From: Arthrobacter alkaliphilus
Lineage (GTDB): Bacteria; Actinomycetota; Actinomycetes; Actinomycetales; Micrococcaceae
Direction of reading: 5' to 3'
NCBI RefSeq assembly: GCF_021483235.1
Contig: NZ_JAKEEC010000015.1
Span: 33,775-97,774 of the forward strand
DNA length: 64,000 nucleotides
Part shown: positions 1 through 10,199 of the stretch, piece after piece
How the letters are laid out: every line of letters starts with the position of its first letter
Numbering within the stretch: position 1 is the first letter of the stretch
Program-made: the position numbers and the translations under genes
Notes under the pieces: model-generated
Told to the model about the DNA's origin: nothing
The model's database searches: none
Seen by the model: the letters and a program-made list of their open reading frames with translations, nothing else

Positions 1-2283
1 GTCCCGGCCCAGGCACTCGACCAAGCGGCGCAACACGAGGTCGCGGTTGGATTCCAGCACCATGTCGATGAAGTCAATGACGATGATTCCGCCAATGTCC
101 CGCAGGCGAAGCTGACGGACCACTTCTTCGGCGGCCTCGAGGTTGTTCTTGGTGACGGTCTCTTCGAGGTTGCCGCCGCTGCCGGTGAACTTCCCGGTGT
201 TGACGTCCACAACCGTCATCGCCTCGGTGCGGTCGATGACGAGCGAACCGCCGGAGGGCAGGAAGACCTTGCGCTCCAGGGCCTTGTGGATCTGTTCGTC
301 CACGCGCCACGCGGAGAAGATGTCCTGCTCCGAGGTCCACTTTTCGAGGCGGCCCACCAGGTCCGGCGCCACGTACGTAACGTAGGCCTCGATGGTGTCC
401 CAGGCTTCATCGCCGGAGACGATGAGCTTGGAGAAGTCCTCATTGAAGACGTCGCGGACAACCTTGATGGTCAGGTCCGGTTCGCCGTACAGCAGTTCCG
501 GGGCCAGGACCTTCGTGGACGTGGACTGGCTTTCGATGCCTTCCCACTGGGCCCGCAAGCGGTTGATATCGTGCGTCAGTTCTTCCTCGGAAGCACCTTC
601 GGCCGCGGTACGCACAATCACGCCGGCGTTCTCCGGGAGGCGGTCCTTGAGGATCTTCTTCAGGCGGTTGCGCTCGACGTCGGGCAGCTTGCGGGAAATA
701 CCGGTCATGGACCCGCCCGGTACATACACAAGGTAACGGCCCGGAAGGGAAATCTGGCTCGTGAGGCGTGCGCCCTTGTGCCCTACCGGGTCCTTGGTGA
801 CCTGGACCAGCACGGAGTCGCCTGATTTCAAGGCGTTTTCGATGCGCCGCGGCTTGCCCTCCAGCGTGACGGCATCCCAGTTGACTTCACCGGCGTAGAG
901 CACGGCGTTGCGGCCGCGTCCGATGTCCACGAACGCGGCTTCCATGGACGGCAGGACGTTCTGGACTTTGCCGAGGTAGACGTTGCCGATCAGGGAATCC
1001 TGCTGCGTCTTGGAGACGAAGTGCTCCGCGAGCACGCCGTCTTCGAGGACACCGATCTGGATCCTGTCGTCGCGCTGGCGCACGATCATCTGGCGGTCGA
1101 CGGACTCGCGGCGCGCCAGGAATTCGGCTTCGGTGATCACCTGGCGGCGGCGGCCGGTCTCACGGGACTCGCGGCGGCGTTGTTTCTTGGCTTCAAGGCG
1201 GGTGGAGCCCTTGACGCTCGTGACACGGTCGGAGCCGATGGTCGATTCAACATGTGCGCGGGGAGCGCGGACACGGGTCACGGTGTTGGGGGGATCGTCG
1301 TCTCCGCCGCCCGTCAACTCCAGGTCCTGATCGCCGCGACGGCGGCGACGGCGGCGGCGTGAAATCACGCCGTCTTCGAGCGCCTCCTCGGCACCGGTTT
1401 CCGCCTCCTCCTCGGATTCCGCGGGCGTTTCCTCTCCGGCTTCATCACGTTCGCTGCCACGGCGTCCGCGACGGCCACGGCTCCGACGCCGACGGCGGCT
1501 GCCGCCTTCGTCCAGTTGGTTCTCCTCGGACCCTTCCTCGGATTCTGCCCGCGATTCCCCCTCGACGGCGGCCGAACGGATAACGGCGCTCAGGTCAGGT
1601 GCCTGGAAGATCATGGAGGTGGCGGAGGCAGGTTCCAGGAACAGCGACGCGAGCGGGCTCGCGGGCTCCGCCTCGACGGCGGCAGCCTCGGTGGTCTTCC
1701 CGGGCGCGGGCTCCTCGGCGGTTTCCTCGGGCGCAGGCTCCTCAGCGGCTTCGGCAGCGGAGGTTTCGGCAGGAGCGGCGGCCACAGGAGCTACTTCCGC
1801 AGCCGGTGCAGCCTCTTCGACGGCGGGCTCGGCGTTCTTCGCCTTTGTCGTACGACGGCGGCGGGCCGGCTTTTCGGGGGCGGCTTCGGGTTCCGGGGCC
1901 GCGTCGGGCGCGTCGGCGACGGCGGCCTCCGGAGCCTCGCCTCCTTGCGGAGCGGCTTCTTCAGGCTTTGTTTCTTCCGGGGCGGTTGTTTCTTCGGACG
2001 CGGCTACAGGCGCGGCTTCTTCGGCGAAACCTGGCAACGGCTCGGAGCTTTCGGCCTTCTTTCGAGCCCTGGTCCGCCGGGCTGGAGCTTTGGGCGCTTC
2101 CACGTCGCTCACTTCGGCGACGGGCTCTGTGGGGGCCGCGGCAGCTCCGGGGTCGGGGGCTTCATCCGCGGCGACCGTCTTCGGTGCGGCCTTGCGGCGG
2201 GTCCGGGCAGCCTTCTTGGGTGCTTCGGGGGTCTCGCTCGACGCCGCATCTTCGGCGGCGGCTACAACTTGCTCATTATCCAT
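1..2283 (-). CDS. rne: Ribonuclease E/G, 3' end outside window
   Basis: Cytoplasmic endoribonuclease of the Rne/Rng family, which starts mRNA decay and matures rRNA/tRNA. The frame is open to the left edge, so 761 residues are visible and the C-terminus is missing. Residues about 1-425 are a low-complexity Ala/Glu/Pro extension with two Arg-rich patches (about 262-278 and 308-317). An S1 domain begins near residue 430 (GNVYLGKVQNVLP). The catalytic core shows DVNTGKF near residue 691 and the second acidic motif IIVIDFIDM near 735, matching the two catalytic Asp positions of RNase E. The start is ATG at 2281-2283, with an AGGAG about 11 nt upstream. Actinobacterial RNase E proteins usually carry such an N-terminal extension. 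Family assignment is firm. Confidence 0.95.
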   Translation of the reverse strand, partial: MDNEQVVAAAEDAASSETPEAPKKAARTRRKAAPKTVAADEAPDPGAAAAPTEPVAEVSDVEAPKAPARRTRARKKAESSEPLPGFAEEAAPVAASEETTAPEETKPEEAAPQGGEAPEAAVADAPDAAPEPEAAPEKPARRRRTTKAKNAEPAVEEAAPAAEVAPVAAAPAETSAAEAAEEPAPEETAEEPAPGKTTEAAAVEAEPASPLASLFLEPASATSMIFQAPDLSAVIRSAAVEGESRAESEEGSEENQLDEGGSRRRRRSRGRRGRRGSERDEAGEETPAESEEEAETGAEEALEDGVISRRRRRRRRGDQDLELTGGGDDDPPNTVTRVRAPRAHVESTIGSDRVTSVKGSTRLEAKKQRRRESRETGRRRQVITEAEFLARRESVDRQMIVRQRDDRIQIGVLEDGVLAEHFVSKTQQDSLIGNVYLGKVQNVLPSMEAAFVDIGRGRNAVLYAGEVNWDAVTLEGKPRRIENALKSGDSVLVQVTKDPVGHKGARLTSQISLPGRYLVYVPGGSMTGISRKLPDVERNRLKKILKDRLPENAGVIVRTAAEGASEEELTHDINRLRAQWEGIESQSTSTKVLAPELLYGEPDLTIKVVRDVFNEDFSKLIVSGDEAWDTIEAYVTYVAPDLVGRLEKWTSEQDIFSAWRVDEQIHKALERKVFLPSGGSLVIDRTEAMTVVDVNTGKFTGSGGNLEETVTKNNLEAAEEVVRQLRLRDIGGIIVIDFIDMVLESNRDLVLRRLVECLGRD

Positions 2284-2753
2284 ATGTGGCAACACTCCTG
2301 CCCTTGCGCAACCGCCACATCCGGTGCCCAGAGGGGCAAATATTGTCAAAACCCGCAGGCGTTGACAGAAGTCAGTAGTAGTCTTTCCGGTTCGCACCAG
2401 CATGCGGGTGCGGCATCCACGGAAAGCCGGCTTCGCTCCAAACCCGTTGTTCTAATGCCACAACCAGGTGCCGTCCATGGTCACTGCGGCACTGCCGGGG
2501 ATCATCGGATCTGGGCATGCCTGCATGTGATTGGCGGTCTTGGGAACAAGATACCGGACCGGAATCCGCATGTGGATCGGCTTCCGGCCATGTTCATTCT
2601 CTCACATGCCCGCACTCCCGGGCATGAAGCGCACCGTAGAAGCTTCCGTGCCGCCGGGCTTTGCTGGACACGCCCTCCAGCCTCCGCGGCTAGAATCCTC
2701 CCAAGAGCAGTCCCCGGTCCCGCGCCGGGCAACCGAGAAAAGGACAGCCAACC
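2284..2753. other. Divergent intergenic region between rne and the VKOR gene
   Basis: This is 470 bases with no convincing gene; the reading frames across it are GC-driven and lack family resemblance. It should hold the rne leader and promoter (minus) and the VKOR promoter (plus). The best plus-strand element is a TAGAAT -10-like hexamer at 2690-2695, about 60 nt before the VKOR start. I see no clear -35 at normal spacing. Confidence 0.5.
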
Positions 2754-3437
2754 ATGCCGAGTCCCGCCAGCCCGAACCTGGCCAACAACGATGCCCGCTC
2801 GCCCCGGCAGGAAGGCACCGGCAAGAACACCGGGGAAGTAGCCATGCCGCGCATGGTCCGCGACCGGGCCCTTGCCTGGCTCCTGCTTGCCACCGGCGCC
2901 GTCGCATGGCTCGCGTCAGGGGCGCTCGTGCTGGAAAAGCTGCAGGTCCTCATGGACCCCAACCACATCACGGCCTGCGATCTTAATCCGTGGGTGTCCT
3001 GCGGCAGTGTCATGAAGACGCCGCAGAGTTCGGTTTTCGGTTTCCCGAACATGTTCATCGGCATCGTCGCCTTCGCCGTGATCATCACCACCGCCATGGC
3101 GATCTTCGCAGGGGCCAAGTTCGCACGCTGGTATTGGATTGGCTTGCAGACGGGCGTCACACTGGGCTTCATCTTCATCGTCTGGCTGTGGTCCCAGGCA
3201 CTCTATGTCATTCACATCCTGTGCCCGTTCTGCATGGTGGTGTGGGCATGCATGATCCCGCTCTTCGTCTTCGTAACCATCAGGAACGTGGCGCACGGGG
3301 TCATTCCGGCGCCCGCAGGACTGGCAAAGATCCTGAGTGAATCCGGTTGGATCATTTCGGCGCTGCTCTACGTCGGCGTGATCGCCAGCATCTTCTTTGC
3401 CTTCATCAACGTGTTCATCGGGACTTCGGGCTACTAA
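2754..3437 (+). CDS. Vitamin K epoxide reductase (VKOR) family membrane protein
   Basis: Integral membrane quinone-linked thiol oxidoreductase, the actinobacterial counterpart of DsbB, which reoxidises a periplasmic-side DsbA-type protein. The protein has 227 residues and about five membrane segments after a hydrophilic N-terminus of about 38 residues. The loop cysteine pair is C75 and C83 (CDLNPWVSC) and the quinone-proximal CPFC motif is at 157-160. The start ATG follows GAAAAGGAC. No thioredoxin-fold partner is fused to the C-terminus, unlike some bacterial VKORs, and no obvious secreted DsbA partner lies beside it. A long inverted repeat follows the stop codon and separates it from convergent ndk. 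Confidence 0.92.
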   Translation: MPSPASPNLANNDARSPRQEGTGKNTGEVAMPRMVRDRALAWLLLATGAVAWLASGALVLEKLQVLMDPNHITACDLNPWVSCGSVMKTPQSSVFGFPNMFIGIVAFAVIITTAMAIFAGAKFARWYWIGLQTGVTLGFIFIVWLWSQALYVIHILCPFCMVVWACMIPLFVFVTIRNVAHGVIPAPAGLAKILSESGWIISALLYVGVIASIFFAFINVFIGTSGY

Positions 3438-3441
3438 GCAC

Positions 3442-3498
3442 CGCGGGGTCACTTACGGCCCATTCCGGAGCTCCGGATGGACCGTAAGTGACCCCGCG
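3442..3498. terminator. Long near-perfect inverted repeat between convergent genes
   Basis: This 57-bp palindrome lies between the ends of the VKOR gene (plus) and ndk (minus). The arms begin CGCGGGGTCACTTACGG and end CCGTAAGTGACCCCGCG, with one bulged base and a small CCGGAGCTCCGG centre. It probably acts as a bidirectional terminator, but the arm length and lack of a clean T-tract are also REP-like. Confidence 0.65.
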
Positions 3499-3508
3499 TT
3501 CGTTAAAA

Positions 3509-3928
3509 CTAGGCGCCGAACCAGATCTTGATCTCGCGCTCGGCGGAATCCACCGAATCGGAACCGTGGACCAGGTTCTGCTGGACCGCCAGGCCCCAGT
3601 CACGGCCGAAGTCGCCGCGGATGGTGCCGGGCGCCGCCGTCGTCGGGTCCGTGGTTCCCGCGAGGGACCGGAAGCCTTCGATCACACGGTGGCCCTCGAA
3701 GATGGCAGCGACAACCGGGCCGCTGAGCATGAACTCGACCAGCGGCTCGTAGAACGGCTTGCCCACGTGCTCTTCGTAGTGCTGCTCCAGCAGATCGCGG
3801 GTGGCGTTGACCTTCTTCAATTCGACCAGGGAGTATCCCTTGGACTCGATGCGGGCAAGGATGCTGCCGCTCAAGTTGCGGGCGACGCCGTCGGGCTTGA
3901 TCAGTACAAGGGTGCGCTCAATGCTCAC
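3509..3928 (-). CDS. ndk: Nucleoside diphosphate kinase
   Basis: Transfers the gamma phosphate from NTPs to NDPs through a phospho-histidine, balancing cytoplasmic nucleotide pools. At 139 residues it is full length for the family. It shows [11 protein letters not shown] at the N-terminus and the active-site signature NLVHGSDS with the catalytic His at 121. The start codon is GTG with GGAG six bases upstream. It is the last gene of the minus-strand run ileS-folC-DUF4233-ndk and lies 53 bp after the DUF4233 gene. Confidence 0.97.
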   Translation of the reverse strand: MSIERTLVLIKPDGVARNLSGSILARIESKGYSLVELKKVNATRDLLEQHYEEHVGKPFYEPLVEFMLSGPVVAAIFEGHRVIEGFRSLAGTTDPTTAAPGTIRGDFGRDWGLAVQQNLVHGSDSVDSAEREIKIWFGA

Positions 3929-3981
3929 GGTAGCTCCAATGTTGGATGTGTGGGTTTCCCAGCCAGTTTACGGGGTTTCGC

Positions 3982-4434
3982 TCAGGCGGACTGCCCGGCC
4001 GAGTCTTCCCCGTGCGAGGCGTTCCATTCGGCTTGCTCACGGTCACGCTGGACGTTCTCCCGGTCGATCCGCATGCCGGCGCGGATGCCGTACCACCAGC
4101 AGGCCGCGAACAGGACTCCCACCACGAACATGGTGGGCTCCACGAAGCCGGAAAGAATCAACACCAACTGCAGTATCCAGCCGATACCGATACCCCATGG
4201 CCTGCTGAGCACGGCACAGGCCAGAATCAGCACAACGCTCAGGGAGATACCGAAGGTCAGGATCAGCGCTGGCGACACCTCTCCACGCTTCAGTCCGAAG
4301 ACGGCCAAGGTGGCGAAGAACGCGACGAAGGCCTCCAGGAGCAGCACGGTCGAAGCGAACATCACCTTCGTGGAGCGACGCTTCTTGGGCATCCCGGGGC
4401 GCCATTCGCGCTGGGCTTTGGTGAGTTTGGCCAT
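3982..4434 (-). CDS. DUF4233 membrane protein
   Basis: Small membrane protein of 150 residues with a basic N-terminal tail (MAKLTKAQREW), about four hydrophobic segments between residues 24 and 118, and a charged C-terminus. Actinobacteria keep a DUF4233 protein between folC and ndk, and the position here fits: it starts two bases after the folC stop, so translation is probably coupled. No catalytic motif is visible and the function is unknown. Confidence 0.85.
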   Translation of the reverse strand: MAKLTKAQREWRPGMPKKRRSTKVMFASTVLLLEAFVAFFATLAVFGLKRGEVSPALILTFGISLSVVLILACAVLSRPWGIGIGWILQLVLILSGFVEPTMFVVGVLFAACWWYGIRAGMRIDRENVQRDREQAEWNASHGEDSAGQSA

Positions 4435-4436
4435 CT

Positions 4437-5798
4437 TCAGGACCCGACCTTTCCAAGCAGCATCCGGGCTTCGGCCACCACGGTGATGGAACCCGTGACG
4501 AGGACCCCGCCGGCCAGGTCATCATTGGCTTCAGCACGTTCCACGGCCCACTCGATTGCGTCATCAAGCTTCTCGGCGATATGGACGTTTTCCTCGCCAA
4601 ACCCGAGATCGACGGCGAGATCGGCCAACTGCGCCGCAGGGATGGCCCTCGGTGAGTTGGACTGCGTGAAACAGAACTCCTCAGCCAAAGAACCCAAGGA
4701 TTCCTTGAGCTGACGCAGGATTTCCTCGGCGTCCTTTTCCTGCAGGACCCCGAGCACCACTACCAGCTTGCTGAAGCTGAAGGCCTCTTCAATTGCTTCG
4801 GCCGAGGCGCGGATGCCATCGGGGTTGTGGGCTGCGTCCACGATGATCGTGGGAGCCGTTCGCACCACCTCGAGGCGCCCCGGCGAGCTCACGTTACCGA
4901 AAGCCTCGCGCAGGACGTCGCCGTCGAGTTCCTTTTCGCCGCCGCCAAGGAAGGCTTCCAGGGCGGCGACGGCAACTGCGGCGTTTTCGGCCTGGTGGGC
5001 GCCGTGCAACGGCAGGAGCAGGTCTTCATAGCGGCCTGCCAGGCCCTGGATCGTCAGGACCTGGCCCCCGACGGCAACCGTGCGGGACTCGACGCCGAAT
5101 TCGACGCCTTCAAAGCGGAACGGCACCCCGACTTCGCGTGCCTTCTCAAGGAGCACCTGCGCGGCGTCCACTGGCTGGGCCGCGCTGATGAGGAAGCCGC
5201 CGGGTTTGATGATTCCGGCCTTCTCGTGGGCGATGTCCTCGGTGGTGTCGCCGAGCAGTTCCGTGTGGTCGAGGGAGATCGGCGTCACCACGGAAACCTG
5301 TCCGTCGCCCACATTCGTGGCGTCTGTGACGCCGCCCAGACCCACCTCAATCACCGCGACATTGACGGGCTGGTCCGCGAAGATCGCGAAGCCCAGGATC
5401 GTCAGGCACTCAAAGTACGTGAGCCTCGGCTGGCCGTCGGCCTCGAGTTCCTTGTCCACGATTTCGAGGTACGGACGGATCTCGTCCCAGATCCGGACAA
5501 AGGTCTCGTCCGGAACCGGCTCGCCGTCGATGCTGATGCGCTCAGTCACCTTCGACAGGTGCGGACTCGTGTAGCGGCCGGTGCTTAAGCCGTGGGCCCG
5601 GAGTCCTGCTTCGATCATCCGGGCCGTTGACGTCTTGCCGTTGGTTCCCGTGATGTGGATGATCGGGAAGGCCTTGTTCGGCTCCCCCAGGACATCCATG
5701 GCCCGGTACAGGGGGGCGAGCCGCGGCTCCATTTTGTTTTCCGGGGCGCGGCCCAGGAGTTCGGCGTAGACGCTTTCTACGGAGAATTCGTCGCTCAT
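4437..5798 (-). CDS. folC: Folylpolyglutamate synthase / dihydrofolate synthase
   Basis: Adds glutamate to dihydropteroate and to reduced folates using ATP. The protein has 453 residues. It carries the Mur-ligase-type P-loop ITGTNGKTSTARMI near residue 48, the folate-loop region with YTSPHL near 77, and a C-terminal Rossmann-like domain containing VDAAHNPDG. The ATG start at 5796-5798 lies three bases after the ileS stop, with GAGG inside the ileS end, so it is probably translationally coupled to ileS and shares the ileS T-box transcript. Confidence 0.95.
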   Translation of the reverse strand: MSDEFSVESVYAELLGRAPENKMEPRLAPLYRAMDVLGEPNKAFPIIHITGTNGKTSTARMIEAGLRAHGLSTGRYTSPHLSKVTERISIDGEPVPDETFVRIWDEIRPYLEIVDKELEADGQPRLTYFECLTILGFAIFADQPVNVAVIEVGLGGVTDATNVGDGQVSVVTPISLDHTELLGDTTEDIAHEKAGIIKPGGFLISAAQPVDAAQVLLEKAREVGVPFRFEGVEFGVESRTVAVGGQVLTIQGLAGRYEDLLLPLHGAHQAENAAVAVAALEAFLGGGEKELDGDVLREAFGNVSSPGRLEVVRTAPTIIVDAAHNPDGIRASAEAIEEAFSFSKLVVVLGVLQEKDAEEILRQLKESLGSLAEEFCFTQSNSPRAIPAAQLADLAVDLGFGEENVHIAEKLDDAIEWAVERAEANDDLAGGVLVTGSITVVAEARMLLGKVGS

Positions 5799-5801
5799 GT
5801 A

Positions 5802-8800
5802 CTAGGCCTCGATCTTGGTGACGGTGATCTGCGGTTCGGCCGCGTCGCCGGAGACGACGGGGTCGAGCTTGAGGGACAAGGTTTCGGTCTTGACCAGCTC
5901 TTCGTTGGCGCGCAGGGCGTCAACGACGTCATGGACAGCCAGGACCGTGGTGTGAATGCGGTCGCTGACGTTGAGTCCTGCGTCCTTGCGGGCCTGCTGG
6001 ATGGCGCGGACCATATCGCGTGCCAGGCCTTCGGCGGCTAGTTCCGGAGTGACCTCGGTGTTCAGGACCACGAAGCCGCCGCCCGGAAGCACAGCGACAG
6101 CCGCGGACGAACCGTCGGCTGATTCAGCGACGACGGTTTCCAGGGTGTACTCCTGCGGCTCCAACTCAAGACCGCCCGCCGTGACCACACCGGCATCAGA
6201 AACGGACCAGTCGCCGGACTTGGAACCCTTGATGGCCAGCTGCACGTTCTTGCCCAGGCGCGGACCGGCTGCGCGGGCATTGACCACGAGTTTCTGCTCG
6301 ATGCCGAATTCTTCCGGCGACGCCGTAGCGGCGTCCAGGAGCCGGACCGAACGCAGGTTCAGTTCGTCCGCGACGACGGCGGCGAAGCCTTCCAGCGCGT
6401 CCGCGCCGGGTGCCACCACAGTGAGTTCCTGCAGGGGCAGGCGCACACGAAGGTTGGCGGCCTTGCGCAGGCTGGAACCGGTGGAGCAGATCTGCTGGAC
6501 CCGGTCCATGGCCTCGACGAGTTCCGGGTTGGCCGGGAACAGCGACGCCTCCGGCCAGTCAGCAAGGTGCACCGAGCGTCCGCCGGTCAGGCCGCGCCAG
6601 ATCTCCTCGGACACCAAGGGAAGGAGCGACGCCGAGACGCGGCAGACGGCCTCGAGTGCCGTGTAGAGGGCGTCGAAGGCATCGGTGTTCTCGTCAAAGA
6701 AGCGCTGGCGGCTGCGGCGGACGTACCAGTTGGTGAGCATGTCCAGGTAGCTGCGGAGTTCGTCGCAGGCTCCGGAGATGTCGTATTCGTCCAAGCTGGC
6801 GGTGATATTGCGGACGAGGTCGCCCGTGTTGGCCAGCAAGTACTGGTCCAGGGTGTCCGTGTAGCCCTCGTACCGCAGCTTGGCGTCATAGCCGGAGCCG
6901 CCATTGGCAGCGTTCGTGTACAGCGTGAAGAAGCTGTACACGTTCCACAGCGGCAGGATGACCTGGCGGACGCCGTCGCGGATTCCCTGTTCGGTGACGA
7001 TGAGGTTGCCGCCGCGCAGAATGGGGCTGGACATCAGGAACCAGCGCATGGCGTCGGAGCCGTCGCGGTCCAGGACCTCGGAGACGTCCGGGTAGTTGCG
7101 CAGGCTCTTGGACATCTTCTGCCCGTCGGAACCCAGCACGATGCCGTGGCTGATCACGTTGCGGAAGGCCGGCCGGTCGAAGAGTGCCGTGGACAGGATG
7201 TGCAGCATGTAGAACCAGCCGCGGGTCTGTCCGATGTACTCGACGATGAAGTCGGCAGGGTTGTGGGTGTCGAACCATTCCTCGTTCTGGAACGGATAGT
7301 GCACCTGGCCGTAGGGCATGGAGCCGGAATCGAACCAGACGTCCAGGACGTCCTCGACCCGGCGCATGGTGGACTGGCCCTCTTCAGGCGAGCGCGGATC
7401 GTCAGGGTTCGGCCGGGTCAGGTCGTCGATGAACGGCCGGTGCAGGTCAACCTGGCCGTCCTTGTTCATCGGCAGGCGGCCGAAATCGGCCTCCAGCTCC
7501 GCGAGCGAGCCGTAGACGTCCGTGCGAGGGTACTCCGGGTCATCGGACTGCCACACGGGGATGGGCGAGCCCCAGTAGCGGTTGCGGCTGATGGACCAGT
7601 CGCGGGCGTTGGCCAGCCATTTGCCGAACTGTCCGTCCTTGACGTTGCCCGGGATCCAGTTGATCTCCTGGTTCAGCTCGGACATCCGGTCCTTGAACTT
7701 GGTGACCTCCACATACCAGGAGGACACGGCGCGGTAGATCAAGGGGTTGCGGCAGCGCCAGCAGTGCGGGTAGCTGTGCTCGTAGCTCGCCTGGCGGACG
7801 AGGCGGCCGGCGGCGCGGAGAGCCTGCGTGATGGGCTTGTTGGCCTCGAAGACCTGCAGCCCTGCGATTTCGGAGAGGGGCCCGTGCGCGAAAAGGTGGA
7901 GGAACTTGGCGCCTTCGTCGACGGAGAGCACCACGGGGATGCCTGCGTCTTCACAGACCTTTTGGTCGTCTTCGCCGTAGGCCGGGGCCTGGTGGACGAT
8001 GCCCGTGCCGTCGGTGGTGGTGACGTAGTCCGCCACGAGGAAACGCCAGCCGTTCTGGGTGCCGTACTTCTCAGTGTCGGAGAAGTAGTCCCACAGCGGC
8101 TCGTACTCCAGGCCGGCCAGCTCGGTGCCGGTGAAGGTGGCCGTGACGGCAGCGGTGGCGGCAGCACCGTCGTCGTAACCGAGGTCCTTGGCATAGGTGC
8201 CAAGCAGGTCTGCGGCCAGCAGGAAGCTGCCCGTCACCGGAGCCTCCGCGGAGGCCGCCTTGATCCCGTTGGGACCGGCCGGAACCACAGCGTAGGAGAT
8301 GTCGGGCCCGACGGCGAGTGCCAGGTTGGTGGGCAGCGTCCACGGCGTGGTGGTCCACGCGAGGGCCTGCACGCCTGCAAGGGACTTGGAGAGTTCCGAC
8401 TCCCCTGCCTTGATCGGGAAGGTCACGGTGACGGTCTGGTCCTGGCGGTTCTTGTAGACATCGTCATCCATGCGCAGCTCGTGGTTGGAGAGCGGCGTCT
8501 CGTCCTTCCAGCAGTAGGGCAGGACACGGTACCCGTTGTAGGTGAGGCCCTTCTCGTGGAGCTGCTTGAAGGCCCAGAGGACGGACTCCATGTACTCGAC
8601 GTTGAGGGTCTTGTAGTCGTTGTCGAAGTCCACCCAGCGTGCCTGCCGCGTGACGTAGCTCTTCCACTCGTCCGCGTACTTCATCACCGAAGCACGGCAG
8701 GCGTCATTGAACTTGTCGATGCCCATCGCTTCGATCTGGGTCTTGTCCGTCATGCCCAGTTGCTTCATGGCCTCGAGTTCAGCGGGCAGGCCGTGGGTAT

Positions 8801-9107
8801 CCCAGCCGAAACGCCGTTCTACGCGCTTGCCGCGCTGGGTCTGGTACCGGCCCACGAGGTCCTTGGCGTAGCCGGTCAGCAGGTGGCCGTAGTGCGGCAG
8901 GCCGTTCGCGAAGGGAGGCCCGTCGTAGAACACGAACTCGTTGCTGCCGTCACGGCCCGGATCACGGTTGTCGACGCTGGCTTGGAAGGTGCCGTCTTCA
9001 TCCCAGTACTTGAGGATGCGCTCTTCGATCTCCGGGAACTTCACGGAGGCGGACACGCCTTTCGAGGTGCCGGAGGGAGCTGTGGAGGCCTTGGGGTAAT
9101 ACGTCAT
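5802..9107 (-). CDS. ileS: Isoleucyl-tRNA synthetase
   Basis: Charges tRNA-Ile and edits Val-tRNA-Ile. With the chosen start it is 1101 residues, longer than the E. coli enzyme (about 940) and in the size range of the eukaryote-like IleRS group common in actinobacteria. The class I motifs are the HIGH-equivalent HYGH (near residue 70) and KMSKS (QKMSKSLRN). Editing and anticodon-binding domains are both present by length. I chose ATG at 9105-9107 (MTYYPK), because AGGA lies seven bases upstream; an in-frame start 30 bases earlier has no ribosome site. A T-box leader precedes the gene. Confidence 0.96.
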   Translation of the reverse strand: MTYYPKASTAPSGTSKGVSASVKFPEIEERILKYWDEDGTFQASVDNRDPGRDGSNEFVFYDGPPFANGLPHYGHLLTGYAKDLVGRYQTQRGKRVERRFGWDTHGLPAELEAMKQLGMTDKTQIEAMGIDKFNDACRASVMKYADEWKSYVTRQARWVDFDNDYKTLNVEYMESVLWAFKQLHEKGLTYNGYRVLPYCWKDETPLSNHELRMDDDVYKNRQDQTVTVTFPIKAGESELSKSLAGVQALAWTTTPWTLPTNLALAVGPDISYAVVPAGPNGIKAASAEAPVTGSFLLAADLLGTYAKDLGYDDGAAATAAVTATFTGTELAGLEYEPLWDYFSDTEKYGTQNGWRFLVADYVTTTDGTGIVHQAPAYGEDDQKVCEDAGIPVVLSVDEGAKFLHLFAHGPLSEIAGLQVFEANKPITQALRAAGRLVRQASYEHSYPHCWRCRNPLIYRAVSSWYVEVTKFKDRMSELNQEINWIPGNVKDGQFGKWLANARDWSISRNRYWGSPIPVWQSDDPEYPRTDVYGSLAELEADFGRLPMNKDGQVDLHRPFIDDLTRPNPDDPRSPEEGQSTMRRVEDVLDVWFDSGSMPYGQVHYPFQNEEWFDTHNPADFIVEYIGQTRGWFYMLHILSTALFDRPAFRNVISHGIVLGSDGQKMSKSLRNYPDVSEVLDRDGSDAMRWFLMSSPILRGGNLIVTEQGIRDGVRQVILPLWNVYSFFTLYTNAANGGSGYDAKLRYEGYTDTLDQYLLANTGDLVRNITASLDEYDISGACDELRSYLDMLTNWYVRRSRQRFFDENTDAFDALYTALEAVCRVSASLLPLVSEEIWRGLTGGRSVHLADWPEASLFPANPELVEAMDRVQQICSTGSSLRKAANLRVRLPLQELTVVAPGADALEGFAAVVADELNLRSVRLLDAATASPEEFGIEQKLVVNARAAGPRLGKNVQLAIKGSKSGDWSVSDAGVVTAGGLELEPQEYTLETVVAESADGSSAAVAVLPGGGFVVLNTEVTPELAAEGLARDMVRAIQQARKDAGLNVSDRIHTTVLAVHDVVDALRANEELVKTETLSLKLDPVVSGDAAEPQITVTKIEA

Positions 9108-9179
9108 CTCTTCATCCTGGGTTGAGCCGGTGAACACAAAGTTTCATTCAGGATGCGAGGACGGCGCCAGCCGGGTTGT

Positions 9180-9362
9180 TTCCAACCGTGCCGGTACCGC
9201 GGTACCACCTCACTTACCGCCGCTGTCACCGCTCCCCCGCGAAGGGAAACCGTTCCGGCGTCGGCCGCTCATTGCTGCTGTGACGGGCTTACCCGTCCGG
9301 TTCTACTGACCCTCGTGGTGGCGGGGGCGTTCTTCCGGAAGCTCACCGGTGATGTCCGGGTC
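9180..9362 (-). promoter_or_regulatory. T-box riboswitch leader of ileS (translational type)
   Basis: On the minus strand the leader shows the canonical T-box sequence AGGTGGTACCGCG at 9198-9210. The variable base is U, matching the A discriminator of tRNA-Ile. A very short Stem I at 9331-9360 contains GGACATCACCGGTGAGC, in which ATC is the isoleucine specifier codon. Actinobacterial ileS T-boxes of this ultrashort class are known to control translation rather than transcription. Consistent with this, CATCCTG (9149-9155) can pair with CAGGATG (9113-9119), which contains the AGGA ribosome site of ileS, and no terminator is present. A TAGACT -10 candidate lies just upstream, near 9378-9383. Confidence 0.9.
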
Positions 9363-9440
9363 AAAGCTTGTGCCACAAGTCTAGCGGCAGCGCCGCCGCG
9401 AGCTCCACTTGGGGTATCGGGGCGGCACAACGCCGCGCCC

Positions 9441-10199
9441 CTAGCCCTTGCGGATCAACTTGTGGGTGGCGGCCTGAGCCACCGGTCGTACAACGATCTC
9501 ATCCAGGTTGATGTGGTGCGGCAAGGAAACCGCGTACTTGACGACGTCGGCGACGTCCTGCGGCGTGAGGGGCTTCTCGACGCCGGCGTACACCTTGGCT
9601 GCCGCGGCGGCATCGCCGAGGCGGTTGAGCGCGAATTCCTCTGTGCGGACGAGGCCGGGTGCCACCTCGATAACGCGGATGTTGTTTTCGGCTTCCTCCA
9701 GGCGCAGGGCGCCGGTCATGGCGTGCTGGGCGAACTTGGCCGCGTTGTAGCCGCCGCCGCCCTCGTAGGCCGTGAGTCCCGCCGTCGAGGTCAGGTTCAA
9801 GACGGTGCCCTCGCCGTTGGCCCGAAGCATCGGGAGGAAGGCCCGGATCAGCTTCAGGGTGCCGAGCACGTTGACCTGGTACATCCACTCCCAGTCCTGG
9901 GTCTGCGCATTGCCCAGGGTGTCAGCGCCCCGGGCGCCGCCGGCAATGTTGATGAGCGTATCCGCTCCCCCTGCTTCGGTGACGGCTGAGAGCAACGCCG
10001 CAACGTCGTCGTCGTTGGTGATGTCCGCGGCGAACGGCACGGCGCCGCTCTCGGCGGCGAGCGCCTCGAGCCGCTCGGCACGGCGGGCGACGGCGAATAC
10101 CTTCCAGCCGTCGGCGGCGAGGGCCCGTACTGTGGCTTCACCGATTCCCGTGCTGGCGCCGGTCACTACTGCGGTCTTCGTCTGTGCTTCCTCAGTCAT
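9441..10199 (-). CDS. SDR-family NAD(P)-dependent oxidoreductase
   Basis: Short-chain dehydrogenase/reductase of 252 residues; the substrate is unknown. It has the cofactor motif [11 protein letters not shown] near residue 14, an NIAGG variant of the usual NNAG, and the catalytic Ser and Tyr-x-x-x-Lys in TSTAGLTAYEGGGGYNAAK. The single Asn-to-Ile change in NNAG sits in the structural beta-4 region and need not abolish activity. It stands alone between the ileS leader and divergent valS. Confidence 0.88.
   Translation of the reverse strand: MTEEAQTKTAVVTGASTGIGEATVRALAADGWKVFAVARRAERLEALAAESGAVPFAADITNDDDVAALLSAVTEAGGADTLINIAGGARGADTLGNAQTQDWEWMYQVNVLGTLKLIRAFLPMLRANGEGTVLNLTSTAGLTAYEGGGGYNAAKFAQHAMTGALRLEEAENNIRVIEVAPGLVRTEEFALNRLGDAAAAAKVYAGVEKPLTPQDVADVVKYAVSLPHHINLDEIVVRPVAQAATHKLIRKG

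Noticed and set aside
1599..2378. Long open frames on the plus strand opposite the rne N-terminal extension
   Set aside because: They are Arg/Ala/Gly shadows of the repetitive extension; the minus-strand frame continues into the conserved RNase E core.
6567..9125. An 852-codon open frame antisense to ileS
   Set aside because: Its residues resemble no family and it mirrors ileS exactly. Long antisense frames are expected in high-GC genes with strong third-position bias.
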